Positions 17,535 through 26,097 of a stretch of DNA of 64,000 nucleotides are shown here, piece after piece. A program made the translations under genes and the position numbers. The first letter of the stretch is position 1; every line of letters starts with the position of its first letter. The stretch spans positions 240,086 to 304,085 of the forward strand of contig CALUWA010000002.1 in NCBI GenBank assembly GCA_944324365.1, given 5' to 3'. The notes under the pieces are model-generated. The model saw only the letters and a program-made list of their open reading frames with translations. It was not told the DNA's origin and did not search any database. This stretch comes from Candidatus Gastranaerophilales bacterium. Its GTDB lineage: Bacteria > Cyanobacteriota > Vampirovibrionia > Gastranaerophilales > Gastranaerophilaceae.

Positions 17535-18109
17535 AAATCTTCTCTTAGAGCCATTATAGCATAAAGTGTAGATTATTTATTATATAATCCGGTTTCGCGA
17601 CTTAACCTCTATTAAAAGTAAATAAATCATTAAGTGGTTATGTGGAATTTATCGTCATTGTGAGAATGGATTTTCGGCATGGTGGAACTTTTTACGTTAT
17701 TACGGGGAGCTTTGCTACGAAGCAATCCATTAAGAAGTCATTAAGTAACTAAGTAAATAAGTTATTACAGGACAACTAATCTTGTTCCCTTCCCAATTCT
17801 GGGAATTAGAGTGGGAAATGCTCCCAATCCAGTCCTTTCCTAAGTAGGGGAAGGAGCTTATAATAACTTTCTTACTAAATGAGATTGCAGACAAATCTTT
17901 AGTTTCTAATCAAATAGTTGGTCTTGGCATTTTGCATAGCGCAGCGGATTTTGGCAAGAGTGAGCGCGCAGCGAAACTCGTCCGAGCGAGAGCTGCGTTG
18001 AGCCGGTCGAGCCGCCAATAATCCAAGACGTGTCATGTAGAAGGGGGCTTCGCCCCCCTTGCAAAATTTGCGAACATCGTTTATACTAAGGAAAAAGGAG
18101 GGTAAAAAC
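17535..18109. repeat. Repeat-rich intergenic region
   Basis: No protein gene was recognised. It contains a diverged 'GAAGCAATCCATTA' repeat (17690-17732), AT-rich 'ATTAAGTAA' motifs, and a second copy of the 'GTTCCCTTCCCAA...AAGTAGGGGAAGGAG' element (17782-17868; other copy at 3962-4045). It also has a GC-richer block (17935-18040) and a GGGGGC-TTC-GCCCCC hairpin (18041-18060). It ends with TATACT and a strong Shine-Dalgarno for the small frame at 18110. Confidence 0.75.
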
Positions 18110-18163
18110 ATGCAAAAGCCAAGTATAGCACGGGAATACCGGGAGGGGGGTATCTGCATCTAA
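18110..18163 (+). CDS. Candidate 17-codon small ORF upstream of the pilin gene
   Basis: ATG at 18110 has a perfect AAGGAGGG 7 nt upstream, which is stronger than the ribosome-binding site of the following pilin-like gene. The product reads MQKPSIAREYREGGICI. It lies in repeat-rich DNA and could be a leader peptide, a remnant or chance. Not in frame with the pilin gene. Confidence 0.35.
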   Translation: MQKPSIAREYREGGICI

Positions 18164-18179
18164 GTCGGGACAAGGGTTT

Positions 18180-19049
18180 GTGCCCATTAGCTATTGCAGC
18201 GGTTCCGGTGTTTTAAGTGGTTTAGTCGGGAAGATTTATAAGTTCGTCATTCAGAGGTGTGCATCCCGAGTGCCTGAGGCACGACATTATAACGCTGTGC
18301 TTTGCGGAACGCAACTATACAACAATGACGGGAAGAAGAGATTCTTCGGATTTCATCCTCAAGATGACATAGCGAAAAAAGCGGCGTTTACGCTTGCGGA
18401 AGTGTTGATTACATTAGGTGTAATCGGTGTGGTTGCTGCGATGACGTTACCGACATTAATTCAAGCTAATGCAAATAAAGTTGTGGAAGCTCGTTTGAAA
18501 AAATTCTATTCAACCTTTAACCAGGCAATACAATTGGCGGAAGCGGAATATGGGGATAGGGTTTACTGGTATATAGATGCCCAGGGCGTAGAACTTGATG
18601 AGGAAGGAAATCCTATTCTTTCAACGGCCCAAATTGATCAGTGGCTTAGTAAATATTTATATCAGTTTATTATTTTTAAAAGAAAAGTAGATAAACAAGG
18701 CAGGGTTTTTTATTATCTTTCGGATGGTTCGGCTTTCCAGTGCGGGATACAGTTTAATCCATCTTTGAGAGATATTTATTTTTATCCCGGAAATCCTGAT
18801 AAATGTGTCGGCGATGATAAAGATATTGTCGGTGTATGTGTTTGGAAATTTGAGTATCTTCCGACAAGTTCTGATCCCAGTCTTAAAGATAAAGGTTTAG
18901 AGCCATTCCCTAACGGGAGCGCTGACATGTACACGGATAGCGAGCGCGGGTGTTATGTGGATTCTCCGTTTAAATCTTATTGCACAAAGGTTATTCAGGC
19001 TAACGGCTGGACTATTCCAAAAGATTATCCTTATAAAGTCAGATATTAA
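18180..19049 (+). CDS. Type IV pilin-like / pseudopilin protein
   Basis: This is a secreted pilin-like protein with a prepilin peptidase site KKAA/FTLAEVLITLGVIGVVAAMTLPTLI, the +5 Glu and a hydrophobic N-terminal helix. A Cys-containing globular C-terminus ends YCTKVIQANGWTIPKDYPY. The start is uncertain: GTG 18180 gives a very long leader, and GTG 18297 a shorter one. The leader codons immediately before KKAA (RFFGFHPQDD) are encoded by a dispersed intergenic repeat at 18339-18368. PilT at 42.7 kb could belong to the same machinery. Confidence 0.85.
   Translation: MPISYCSGSGVLSGLVGKIYKFVIQRCASRVPEARHYNAVLCGTQLYNNDGKKRFFGFHPQDDIAKKAAFTLAEVLITLGVIGVVAAMTLPTLIQANANKVVEARLKKFYSTFNQAIQLAEAEYGDRVYWYIDAQGVELDEEGNPILSTAQIDQWLSKYLYQFIIFKRKVDKQGRVFYYLSDGSAFQCGIQFNPSLRDIYFYPGNPDKCVGDDKDIVGVCVWKFEYLPTSSDPSLKDKGLEPFPNGSADMYTDSERGCYVDSPFKSYCTKVIQANGWTIPKDYPYKVRY
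18339..18368 (+). repeat. Intergenic repeat translated into the prepilin leader
   Basis: AGATTCTTCGGATTTCATCC followed by TCAAGATGAC is a diverged copy of the repeat at 3856-3885, 49562-49795 and 50320-50382, here in frame with the pilin. Confidence 0.7.
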
Positions 19050-19074
19050 AAAACGGGATTTTAAATCCCGTTTT
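19050..19074. terminator. Bidirectional terminator between the pilin and SEC-C genes
   Basis: AAAACGGGATTT and AAATCCCGTTTT form a symmetric stem. It lies just after the pilin stop and just before the convergent SEC-C stop. Confidence 0.85.
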
Positions 19075-19079
19075 CAGTA

Positions 19080-20378
19080 TTATAAATTTGCGCCGCAGCA
19101 TTTCTTGAATTTTTTTCCGCTTCCGCAAGGACAAGGATCATTTCGTCCGATTTTTGAAAGGTCAATTCCTTCCGGAAGTTTTGGCTTTTCTACTTCTTCT
19201 TCAATAAGTCCGAGTGTGCTTGCAAATGCTTTCGATTTGTAAAGAACTGTTGTTGATGAAAAAATCTTTTGTTCAAGATATCTGGATTTGTATTTTTCAA
19301 GCAGTTCTTTTAATGTGTAATCGGTTTTGTTCAGCCCGTTTATTATCGGAAGGAAGTTTTTATGCTTCTTTGCTGCTCTTTTAATTAAGTTTGCGGAGAA
19401 TTTTTCGTTTGTCAGGAAATATTGTATGCATTTGTCATAATTTTCAATTTCGCCCGGGTTTTTAGCTTCGAAAATTTTGTTAAATGTTCCCCAGAACGGA
19501 ACGGCATACATTCCTAAGTCTTTGTCGTAAATGATACCGACATCGTAAGTTTCCTTGTGAGATGAAAATCCGCCAAGAGAATTTTCAAGGAAGTTGTCGT
19601 ATGAGTTGTTAAATTCTGAAACGTTGAAGAACTTATATTCCTCCGGTTCTACAAGCTTATCCTTGAATTCTTCTCTGGTGCCATCCTCTGCGTAATCATT
19701 AAACATGCCGATTACTTCATCTGCAAATTTGTTTGTTGTTAAAACTTCATCCGTGCCGAAAAATTCCATGAATTTTTCATAGATATTCTGAACTTCTTCT
19801 TCTATTTCGGCTTGTTTTTCAGGGTTGTCCTGGTATACAATTTCCGGATTTTGGATGATTTTTGCAACAGAAAATCTGTAAGCATCATCTCTTCTTGTTG
19901 TAGGCAGTATGCCTGAAATTTCAAGAAGGTAGAATGTATCATCCATATTGAATATTCTTGCAACAATGTATTGGCCGACTCCTAATCCTCTAAAATTTGT
20001 CATTTTTATAAGAGAGGTTACATCGTATTTTTTCTCGTTAATAATATTGTAAAATTCGAAGCCGTTTTTAAGGATTTTTTTGATTTCATAAACTGATGAA
20101 ACAGCTTTTGTTAAAGCTTTTACGATTTTCTTTTCGGCAGCTTTAAGGTCTGCTTTTTCAAGATAAATTTTTAAAATGCTTTTATGTTCTTCGCCGAGAT
20201 TTCTTTCAAAAATATAAGTAAAGCAGGCACTTTGAAAAGCTGCTCCGGAAGCCGGATTTACACCTATAGTTTTCATATATTCCAAAAAGTCCGGACGAAT
20301 TTCTTCATCGGTCTGGATAAAAAGTGCAATTGATTTAATAATGTCGTTAATTTGTTGTAAGTTTTCTATTACAGGCAT
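19080..20378 (-). CDS. SEC-C motif protein of unknown function
   Basis: The 432-residue protein ends in the SEC-C zinc motif ([18 protein letters not shown]), as at the C-terminus of SecA and many unrelated proteins. The rest is acidic, helical and not recognised. An upstream in-frame ATG at 20405 exists, but GGGAG lies just before the ATG at 20378 (MPVIENLQQ), so I use that start. No signal peptide. The motif suggests metal-dependent protein or ribosome contacts, but no function can be assigned. Confidence 0.8.
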   Translation of the reverse strand: MPVIENLQQINDIIKSIALFIQTDEEIRPDFLEYMKTIGVNPASGAAFQSACFTYIFERNLGEEHKSILKIYLEKADLKAAEKKIVKALTKAVSSVYEIKKILKNGFEFYNIINEKKYDVTSLIKMTNFRGLGVGQYIVARIFNMDDTFYLLEISGILPTTRRDDAYRFSVAKIIQNPEIVYQDNPEKQAEIEEEVQNIYEKFMEFFGTDEVLTTNKFADEVIGMFNDYAEDGTREEFKDKLVEPEEYKFFNVSEFNNSYDNFLENSLGGFSSHKETYDVGIIYDKDLGMYAVPFWGTFNKIFEAKNPGEIENYDKCIQYFLTNEKFSANLIKRAAKKHKNFLPIINGLNKTDYTLKELLEKYKSRYLEQKIFSSTTVLYKSKAFASTLGLIEEEVEKPKLPEGIDLSKIGRNDPCPCGSGKKFKKCCGANL

Positions 20379-20484
20379 TTTACTCTCCCTAATTTCTCTA
20401 TACAATAAAGGGTACTCTAAATAGGGAAAAAACTCAATACCTGATAAGGCAAAACTAAGCTATTTTTTATATTTAGCGGTCTAA

Positions 20485-20862
20485 TTAAGACATCAGGTGG
20501 TAATATTTCATATAATCAGCCATAATCATTGAGCTGGTGGCATTTGCAACGTTGGCTTTAATATCCTGGTTATTATCACTTTCGGAAGTATCTTTGACTT
20601 GTTCCTGCTCTTTGCGTCTTTGGTCAGCAATCTGTTCTTCCTGCATTTGCTGGATAAAATTATTCACTTGCTGCTCAAGTTCTTTTAGTCTGGCTTTATC
20701 ACCATCGTATGAACCTGTGGATTCAATTCCGGCTTCCTGCAGTGTTTCCATAATGTTTGCCCAATCCTGATAGTTCGGCACTGATGTACCTTGTGCTTGA
20801 GCTGCAGCCTGAGCTCTTCTTAAATCGTCTTCTGATTCTATACCGTTAACCTTAAAAGCCAT
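20485..20862 (-). CDS. Small hypothetical coiled-coil protein
   Basis: The 125-residue product is Gln/Glu/Ala-rich. A predicted coiled coil spans about 55-95 (ARLKELEQQVNNFIQQMQEEQIADQRRKEQEQ), and the C-terminus is SSMIMADYMKYYHLMS. No signal peptide or known domain. Shine-Dalgarno GAGGAG sits 7 nt before the ATG. It stands alone between two AT-rich gaps. Function unknown. Confidence 0.7.
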   Translation of the reverse strand: MAFKVNGIESEDDLRRAQAAAQAQGTSVPNYQDWANIMETLQEAGIESTGSYDGDKARLKELEQQVNNFIQQMQEEQIADQRRKEQEQVKDTSESDNNQDIKANVANATSSMIMADYMKYYHLMS

Positions 20863-20878
20863 TTTGTATACTCCTCTT

Positions 20879-21287
20879 ATTACTTCTCTTAAACATATAA
20901 AGTAATATTAGGAGCGATAATTTCACTGAAATTAAAAATTGTAATGAAACTTAATATTGAAGTTGGGAGTATAATACTGGGGTAATTATCAGAGTAATAT
21001 GTTTTTGAGTATTTTGCCAAAGATTTCTATTAAATATCCCGGATGTTTCACGTATTAGCTTATGCGAATGACTTGAGCATTTTGATTAATTTATCAGAAT
21101 CTATATTATTGATTGTTTATTAAAACTATGAATAATTAAAAATATTAAGAAAAATTTACAAAAGAGTTGAAAACTTTTGTAAACAGTGTATTTTGGTATT
21201 ACTGGTTTTTATTGAAACAGTGATTATATTAAAAAAATATTCACATTTTAAATGTTAAGTTTTCCCATGCAAAATCAGGTATACCGC
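20879..21287. other. AT-rich intergenic region without recognisable gene
   Basis: About 410 bp, very AT-rich. I see no open frame with a ribosome-binding site, no tRNA and no clear repeat. The infA promoter candidate begins at its right edge. Confidence 0.6.
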
Positions 21288-21315
21288 TTGCATTCAAATA
21301 TTTTGCAAGTATGAT
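21288..21315 (+). promoter_or_regulatory. Candidate promoter of the infA ribosomal operon
   Basis: TTGCAT (21288-21293) and TATGAT (21310-21315) are spaced by 16 nt. It is the best match upstream of the structured leader of infA. Confidence 0.45.
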
Positions 21316-21322
21316 AAATGTA

Positions 21323-21397
21323 TACACCAAATTGGGTGTACTGTGCACATGTGAAAACCCGGCCGAAAACTTCTTACAGGAAGCTTTGTGCTGCCGG
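21323..21397 (+). promoter_or_regulatory. Structured 5' leader of infA
   Basis: Stem TACACC/GGTGTA (21323-21328/21335-21340) is followed by CCGGC/GCCGG (21359-21363/21393-21397) enclosing the hairpin CTTC-TTACAG-GAAG (21370-21383). It may carry autoregulation of the operon. No T-run follows. Confidence 0.4.
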
Positions 21398-21424
21398 AGA
21401 ATATAAGCCGAAAAAGAGGAATAT

Positions 21425-21640
21425 ATGTCAAAAGACGTCATTGAAATAGAAGGTACAATTATAGAATCCATGCCGAATGCAATGTTCCGCGTGAAACTTG
21501 AAAATGATCATGAAATTCTTGCTCATATTTCAGGAAAAATAAGAAAAAATTTCATAAGAATATTGCCGGGTGACAGAGTTAAGGTTGAGATGACACCGTA
21601 TGACTTATCCAGAGGCAGAATTACATTCAGACTTAAATAA
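21425..21640 (+). CDS. infA: Translation initiation factor IF-1
   Basis: The 71-residue OB-fold protein binds the 30S A site during initiation. The complete IF-1 sequence runs from [21 protein letters not shown] to [12 protein letters not shown]. Shine-Dalgarno AGAGGA. First gene of the translation operon that runs to rpsI. Its leader is about 100 nt and looks structured. Confidence 0.97.
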   Translation: MSKDVIEIEGTIIESMPNAMFRVKLENDHEILAHISGKIRKNFIRILPGDRVKVEMTPYDLSRGRITFRLK

Positions 21641-21675
21641 ATCTCACGAAAATAATAAATATAAAGGAAAAGAAA

Positions 21676-21789
21676 ATGAAAGTAAGATCATCAGTAAAGA
21701 AAATTTGCGATAAATGCAAATGTATCAAAAGAAAAGGCAGAATTGCCGTAATTTGTGAAAATCCTAAACACAAACAAAGACAAGGTTAG
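21676..21789 (+). CDS. rpmJ: 50S ribosomal protein L36
   Basis: The 37-residue protein reads [20 protein letters not shown]... and carries the C-C-C-H zinc-ribbon ligands Cys-11, Cys-14, Cys-27 and His-32, so this is the zinc-binding form. Shine-Dalgarno AGGAAAAG is 5 nt upstream of the ATG. It follows infA by 35 nt, as in many genomes. It is followed by an unusual 459-bp gap before rpsM. Confidence 0.95.
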   Translation: MKVRSSVKKICDKCKCIKRKGRIAVICENPKHKQRQG

Positions 21790-22248
21790 ATTTTGCGTAG
21801 AGTGGAGTGAGCGTTAGCGAACGAACTCGAAGAATTGCGGAGCTAATGAGCGCTTTTTGCAAAGCAAAAAAAGCGAATGACAGCAAAGCATAAAGCAATA
21901 ATCTAATCCACACGAAAAACAAATCTCTGATTTGACAGGCAGGAAAAAGATTGTTGCAAAGCAAAAAAGCGAATGACAGCAAAGCATAAAGCAATAATCT
22001 AATCCACACGAAAAACAAATCTTTGATTTGACAGGCGGGAAAAAGATTTTTGCAAAGCAAAAAAGCGAATGACAGCAAAGCATAAAGCAATAATCTAATC
22101 CACACAAAAAGACAGGCGGTATAAAGAACAATCCAAAGCCGCAAGTGTTAAGGAAGTCGAATCGGCGGACATAATCAGTCGATGGTGAGGAAGGATTTAT
22201 GCCTCATACCCAAAAAAATCTAACAACAAGAAAAGGAGAAAATTTAAA
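21790..22248 (+). repeat. Three-copy 96-bp tandem repeat inside the ribosomal operon
   Basis: The gap between rpmJ and rpsM starts with 'GCGTAGAGTGGAG', related to 63.68 kb. Copies beginning TTGCAAAGC follow at 21857, 21954 and 22050 (periods 97 and 96 bp). The third copy lacks about 20 bp and ends near 22115. Each unit contains GCGAATGACAGCAAAGC and AATCTAATCCACAC. The final 100 bp lead to the rpsM ribosome-binding site AAAGGAG. The long antisense frames here only reflect the repeats. No intrinsic terminator was seen. Confidence 0.85.
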
Positions 22249-22620
22249 ATGGCAAGACTAGTAGGGGTAGACTTACCTCGTAACAAAAGAATTATCGTAG
22301 CATTGACATATATCTACGGTATCGGACCGAAAAGAAGCGAAAACATCCTTAAAGCTACAGGTATTTCACCTGACTTAAGAACAGATGATTTGACCGAAGA
22401 AGATATCAAAAATTTGCGTAATGAATTAGCAAATTATCATATTGAAGGTGACTTAAGACGTGAAGTTTCTATGCACATCAAACGTTTGCAGGAAATCGGC
22501 TCTTACAGAGGCCTCCGTCACAAACGCAACCTTCCTTGCCGCGGACAAAGAACAAAAACAAATGCAAGAACACGCCGCGGTAAAAAAGGCTTAGCTATTA
22601 CTAAAAAGAAAACAGCTTAG
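22249..22620 (+). CDS. rpsM: 30S ribosomal protein S13
   Basis: The 123-residue protein of the small-subunit head contacts the P-site tRNA. The sequence is full length, with [14 protein letters not shown] near the N-terminus and the signature [14 protein letters not shown] near the C-terminus. Shine-Dalgarno AAGGAG. First gene of the rpsM-rpsK-rpsD-rpoA-rplQ segment, a conserved alpha-operon order. Confidence 0.97.
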   Translation: MARLVGVDLPRNKRIIVALTYIYGIGPKRSENILKATGISPDLRTDDLTEEDIKNLRNELANYHIEGDLRREVSMHIKRLQEIGSYRGLRHKRNLPCRGQRTKTNARTRRGKKGLAITKKKTA

Positions 22621-22670
22621 TATATAAAAGTTTAAGAATAAAATAAAGTAAAAAGATAAAGGATAAAAAA

Positions 22671-23057
22671 ATGGCAAGACCACAAAAAACAAAGAAAAAA
22701 GAAAAGAAAAATGTATTGCAGGGTGTTGTACATATACAATCAACCTTCAACAATACAATTGTAACTTCTACAGATACTCAAGGTAATGCTATTGCTTGGG
22801 CAACAGCCGGTGCAAGCGGTTTTAAAGGTGCAAGAAAAGGTACTCCGTTTGCAGCTCAATCTGCTGCTGAAATGGTAGCAAAAAAATCAATTGACCAAGG
22901 TATGAAAAAAGTTGAAGTTTACATCAAAGGACCTGGTTCAGGCAGAGAAACTGCAATCAGAGCAATTCAGGCAGCAGGATTGGAAATTACTCTTATCAGA
23001 GACGTTACTCCTATCCCTCACAATGGCTGCCGTCCGCCTAAAAAGCGCAGAGTATAA
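22671..23057 (+). CDS. rpsK: 30S ribosomal protein S11
   Basis: The 128-residue platform protein binds near the 3' end of 16S rRNA. It contains [15 protein letters not shown] and the C-terminal signature [19 protein letters not shown]. It lies 50 nt after rpsM, with a weak AAAGGAT ribosome-binding site. It is followed by a GC-rich hairpin in front of rpsD. Confidence 0.97.
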   Translation: MARPQKTKKKEKKNVLQGVVHIQSTFNNTIVTSTDTQGNAIAWATAGASGFKGARKGTPFAAQSAAEMVAKKSIDQGMKKVEVYIKGPGSGRETAIRAIQAAGLEITLIRDVTPIPHNGCRPPKKRRV

Positions 23058-23071
23058 TATTATTTACAATT

Positions 23072-23119
23072 GGCGGGGGCTTGCGTGAAAGCCAAAACGC
23101 AAACCATAGATGCCCCGCC
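23072..23119 (+). promoter_or_regulatory. Candidate S4-type ribosomal leader hairpin
   Basis: GGCGGGG (23072-23078) pairs with CCCCGCC (23113-23119). Inside it TTGCGT (23081-23086) pairs with ACGCAA (23097-23102), closing a 10-nt loop. The fold is followed by a 26-nt stretch holding the rpsD ribosome-binding site. It is unusually GC-rich for this operon, and its position fits S4 binding to its own mRNA. Confidence 0.5.
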
Positions 23120-23145
23120 GCAAAGAAAAAGGAGAAATTAAAAAA

Positions 23146-23748
23146 ATGGCTAGATATACAGGACCTTCTAATAAATTATTTAGAAATAAAAAGGTAAAAG
23201 ATTTGTCAAACAGAAAGTTGACATCTTCTATGAGACAGTCAGCTTCCGGACAGCACGGTGCAGTAAGAAAGAAACTTTCTGAATATGCTGTTCATTTGGC
23301 AGAAAAACAAAAAATCAGATTTACTTATCTTGTAAGCGAAAAACAGTTTGCTAAATACTATAAAGAAGCTGCAAGAAGAAAAGGCGTTACAGGTACTATC
23401 TTGTTACAATTGTTAGAGTCAAGATTGGATAACATTTTGTACAGAGCCGGTTTGGGTATTACACGCAAACAGGCAAGACAGATTGTTAACCACGGTCACG
23501 TACTTGTAAACGATAGAAAAGTTGATATTCCATCATACTCGGTAAAAGCGGGTGATGTTATCACTATCAAGTCAAGAAGCACACAATTCCTTAAAAATGT
23601 CACTGAAATGATTGATTTGGCTTGTGCTCCGGCTTGGATGACAATAGACAAGGATGCATTAAAAATCACTTTCGACAGAATTCCAGAAAGAGAAGAATTG
23701 GATCCTGAAATTAAAGAACAACTTGTAATTGAATATTACTCTAAATAA
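23146..23748 (+). CDS. rpsD: 30S ribosomal protein S4
   Basis: The 200-residue assembly-initiating protein binds the 16S 5' domain. The S4 RNA-binding domain (SRLDNILYRAGLGITRKQARQIVNHGHVLVN) is intact. The frame extends 12 codons further upstream, but AAAGGAG lies before the ATG at 23146 (MARYTGPSNK), which is the canonical S4 N-terminus. The N-terminal zinc-binding cysteines of some S4 proteins are absent. S4 often autoregulates its operon. Confidence 0.97.
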   Translation: MARYTGPSNKLFRNKKVKDLSNRKLTSSMRQSASGQHGAVRKKLSEYAVHLAEKQKIRFTYLVSEKQFAKYYKEAARRKGVTGTILLQLLESRLDNILYRAGLGITRKQARQIVNHGHVLVNDRKVDIPSYSVKAGDVITIKSRSTQFLKNVTEMIDLACAPAWMTIDKDALKITFDRIPEREELDPEIKEQLVIEYYSK

Positions 23749-23849
23749 GGCTTAGCGAGAGTTTAGCTTAAGGCTGGACATCACCGTGAAGCTCAAAAAA
23801 AGGATTAAAAATCCGCAATAGTTATTTTTAAAACTAGGAGATTAAAAGA

Positions 23850-24818
23850 ATGGAATTAAAAATTAAATGCGTTAATACGACAACAAGTTCAGACGGTTCC
23901 CAATACGGTAAGTTTGTAGTAGAACCATTGGAAAAGGGTTTTGGTACAACTATCGGAAACTCTTTAAGACGTGTTTTATTATCAAGTCTTGAAGGTACAG
24001 CGGTAACTTCAGCAAGAATTGAAGGTATTACTCACGAATACACTGCAATTCCTGGCGTATTGGAAGACGTAATTGACGTAATGTTAAATCTTAAAGGTTT
24101 GGTTGTAAAAACTGATTCCAAAGAGCCTCAACACTTACGTATAGACGTTGATAAACCTGGTGCTGTACTTGCTAGTGATATTCAATTACCTGCAGGAGTA
24201 AAGGTTGTAAACCCTGACTGGTTGATTTGTACGGTAGCTGAAGGCGGTAGCTTCCATGCTGACGTTATAGTAGAAACCGGAAAAGGTTATGTACCTCACG
24301 ATGTTCCTAGAGATTCAAGAGGTATTTCAATAGACGTACTCCCTATTGATGCAACTTTTATGCCTATCAAAAGAGTAAGCTATAACGTAGAAAACACCCG
24401 TGTTGGTGATTCTATTGATTTTGATAAATTAACTTTGGAAATTTGGTCTAACGGTTCAATCGAAGTAACTACAGCGTTAAGCCAGGCTTCAAACTTGTTG
24501 ATTGATCATTTTATGCAGATTGCTTCAATCACAGGTCAGCCGGTTGTAGCTCCTGTAGCAAGCATTGAAGAAGAACCTAAAGAAGACGAAAATGTTCCTA
24601 GTATGACAATTGAAGAACTGGAATTGTCTGTCAGAGCTTATAACTGCTTAAAAAGAGCAAGTATAAATTCAATGGCGGAATTATTGAAGAAATCAGAACA
24701 TGATTTGTTGAATATTAAGAATTTCGGTAAAAAATCTTCTGATGAAGTAATCGAAAGATTGCATCACTTCGGTTTAGACCTTGCTCCGAACCCTGAAGTA
24801 GAGGAAGAAATCGGATAA
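23850..24818 (+). CDS. rpoA: DNA-directed RNA polymerase subunit alpha
   Basis: The 322-residue alpha subunit dimerises to nucleate core RNA polymerase. The N-terminal domain covers about 1-230 (PLEKGFGTTIGNSLRRVLLSSLEGTAV). After an acidic linker (EEEPKEDENV) comes the C-terminal domain, about 250-312 (LELSVRAYNCLKRASINSMAELL...NFGKKSSDEVIERL), which contacts UP elements and activators. The GGAG ribosome-binding site is 10 nt upstream of the ATG. A 101-nt gap after rpsD holds small hairpins. Confidence 0.97.
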   Translation: MELKIKCVNTTTSSDGSQYGKFVVEPLEKGFGTTIGNSLRRVLLSSLEGTAVTSARIEGITHEYTAIPGVLEDVIDVMLNLKGLVVKTDSKEPQHLRIDVDKPGAVLASDIQLPAGVKVVNPDWLICTVAEGGSFHADVIVETGKGYVPHDVPRDSRGISIDVLPIDATFMPIKRVSYNVENTRVGDSIDFDKLTLEIWSNGSIEVTTALSQASNLLIDHFMQIASITGQPVVAPVASIEEEPKEDENVPSMTIEELELSVRAYNCLKRASINSMAELLKKSEHDLLNIKNFGKKSSDEVIERLHHFGLDLAPNPEVEEEIG

Positions 24819-24852
24819 AAATAATAAAAATAAAATATAAGGAAAAGTAAAA

Positions 24853-25281
24853 ATGAGACACATGACAAAAAAACATACGCTTTCAAAAGCAAAAGACCAA
24901 AGAGATGCATTATTGCGTGCTTTGGCAACTGAACTTTTTGTGCATGGTGAAATAAAAACAACTATGGCTCGTGCAAAAGCATTAAGACCATATGCTGAAG
25001 AAATTATCACTCTTGCTAAAAAAGGCGATTTGAGCGCTATTCGTCAGGCTGCAAGACATATTTACAACAAAGAAACTGGTAAATATATGGATCTTAAAAC
25101 CGGCGAAGTTTTTGATGAAGCAGTAAAAGACAAAAAACTTGCTCCGCAAACAGTTTTGAGAAAGTTGTTTGTTGTAATCGGCAAACAGTATTCTGACCGC
25201 AAAGGCGGATATACAAGAATATTCAGACTTCCTCCAAGACGCGGAGATGCTTCTGAAATGGCTTTAATCCAATTGGTGTAA
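24853..25281 (+). CDS. rplQ: 50S ribosomal protein L17
   Basis: The 142-residue protein lies near the peptide exit tunnel. The family core (MRHMTKKHTLSKAKDQRDALLRALATELF...GEIKTT) and C-terminus (GGYTRIFRLPPRRGDASEMALIQL) are present. A slightly long insert sits around residues 70-95. It ends 6 nt before truA, so the two are likely co-translated. Confidence 0.96.
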   Translation: MRHMTKKHTLSKAKDQRDALLRALATELFVHGEIKTTMARAKALRPYAEEIITLAKKGDLSAIRQAARHIYNKETGKYMDLKTGEVFDEAVKDKKLAPQTVLRKLFVVIGKQYSDRKGGYTRIFRLPPRRGDASEMALIQLV

Positions 25282-25287
25282 CGTAAA

Positions 25288-26073
25288 ATGCGTTACGCCT
25301 TTCGGGTTCAATATATCGGAAAAAATTACGCGGGAAGCCAGTTGCAGCTGTGTAACGGAACTCCGATAGATACCCCGACTATACAGGGGGAACTTGAAAA
25401 GGCGCTTTGCACATTGATAAAAACTGAAAACTCTTATAACGGGAGTGACAGTGAATATAAAAGACCGATAAAGACAATCTTTTCCGGAAGAACGGACAGA
25501 GGTGTAAATTCAAAAGGACAAATTGTTCATTTTGATGTAGAAGAACCGATTGTTGCTTCAAGGTTTTTGTACCAGATAAATGAAATTTTGCCTGATGATA
25601 TATCTGTCGATGAATTGAGAATGGTTCCAGATTCTTTTCACGCACAAAAATCTGCCAAAAGCCGCCATTACAGATATGAGTTTGTAAATCGTAAATGTAA
25701 GAATGCTTTTGACGGAGATTTGATGCGGGTGAAGTTTGAAACAAATGATGAGAGGATGCAAAAGTCTTTGAATTATTTGTTAGGTGAACACGATTTTTCA
25801 AGTTTCAAAAGTTCCGGAACGCTTAACCCGAGCAGGATTTGTACTTTAACCAGAGCCGAATGTCAAAGATTTGGCGACAGGGTGGTTATTGATATTGTCG
25901 GAAACAGATTTCTGTACAATATGGTAAGAACCATAATCGGTACGCTTCTCTATATAGAGGGGCACAATTTGCCGCCGGAGCATATGAAAGATGTTTTGGA
26001 GGCAAAAGACCGGACGAAAGCCGGTCAGACAGTGAGTCCTTACGGGCTTACATTATTAGAAGTAACTTATTAA
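25288..26073 (+). CDS. truA: tRNA pseudouridine(38-40) synthase
   Basis: The 261-residue enzyme isomerises uridines 38-40 in the anticodon arm. The catalytic Asp-70 lies in FSGRTDRGVNSKGQ, and the C-terminal NRFLYNMVRTIIGTLL motif is intact. It has an insert of about 15 residues near the N-terminus (TENSYNGSDSEYKRP). Its position between rplQ and rplM is typical of cyanobacterial and several other bacterial genomes. Confidence 0.95.
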   Translation: MRYAFRVQYIGKNYAGSQLQLCNGTPIDTPTIQGELEKALCTLIKTENSYNGSDSEYKRPIKTIFSGRTDRGVNSKGQIVHFDVEEPIVASRFLYQINEILPDDISVDELRMVPDSFHAQKSAKSRHYRYEFVNRKCKNAFDGDLMRVKFETNDERMQKSLNYLLGEHDFSSFKSSGTLNPSRICTLTRAECQRFGDRVVIDIVGNRFLYNMVRTIIGTLLYIEGHNLPPEHMKDVLEAKDRTKAGQTVSPYGLTLLEVTY

Positions 26074-26097
26074 ATAAATATAAACGGAGAAATTAGC

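Noticed and set aside
21857..22115. CRISPR-like array
   Set aside because: The copies are contiguous 96-bp units with no unique spacers, and no cas gene is present. It is a plain tandem repeat.
21764..22144. 126-codon antisense frame with internal repeats (LFVWIRLLLYALLSFAFLL)
   Set aside because: It is the complement of the 96-bp tandem repeat and lies inside the leader of rpsM, with no start signal.
23110..23145. Extended N-terminus of S4 (MPRRKEKGEIKK)
   Set aside because: The Shine-Dalgarno lies inside this extension, and homologous S4 proteins start at MARYTGP.
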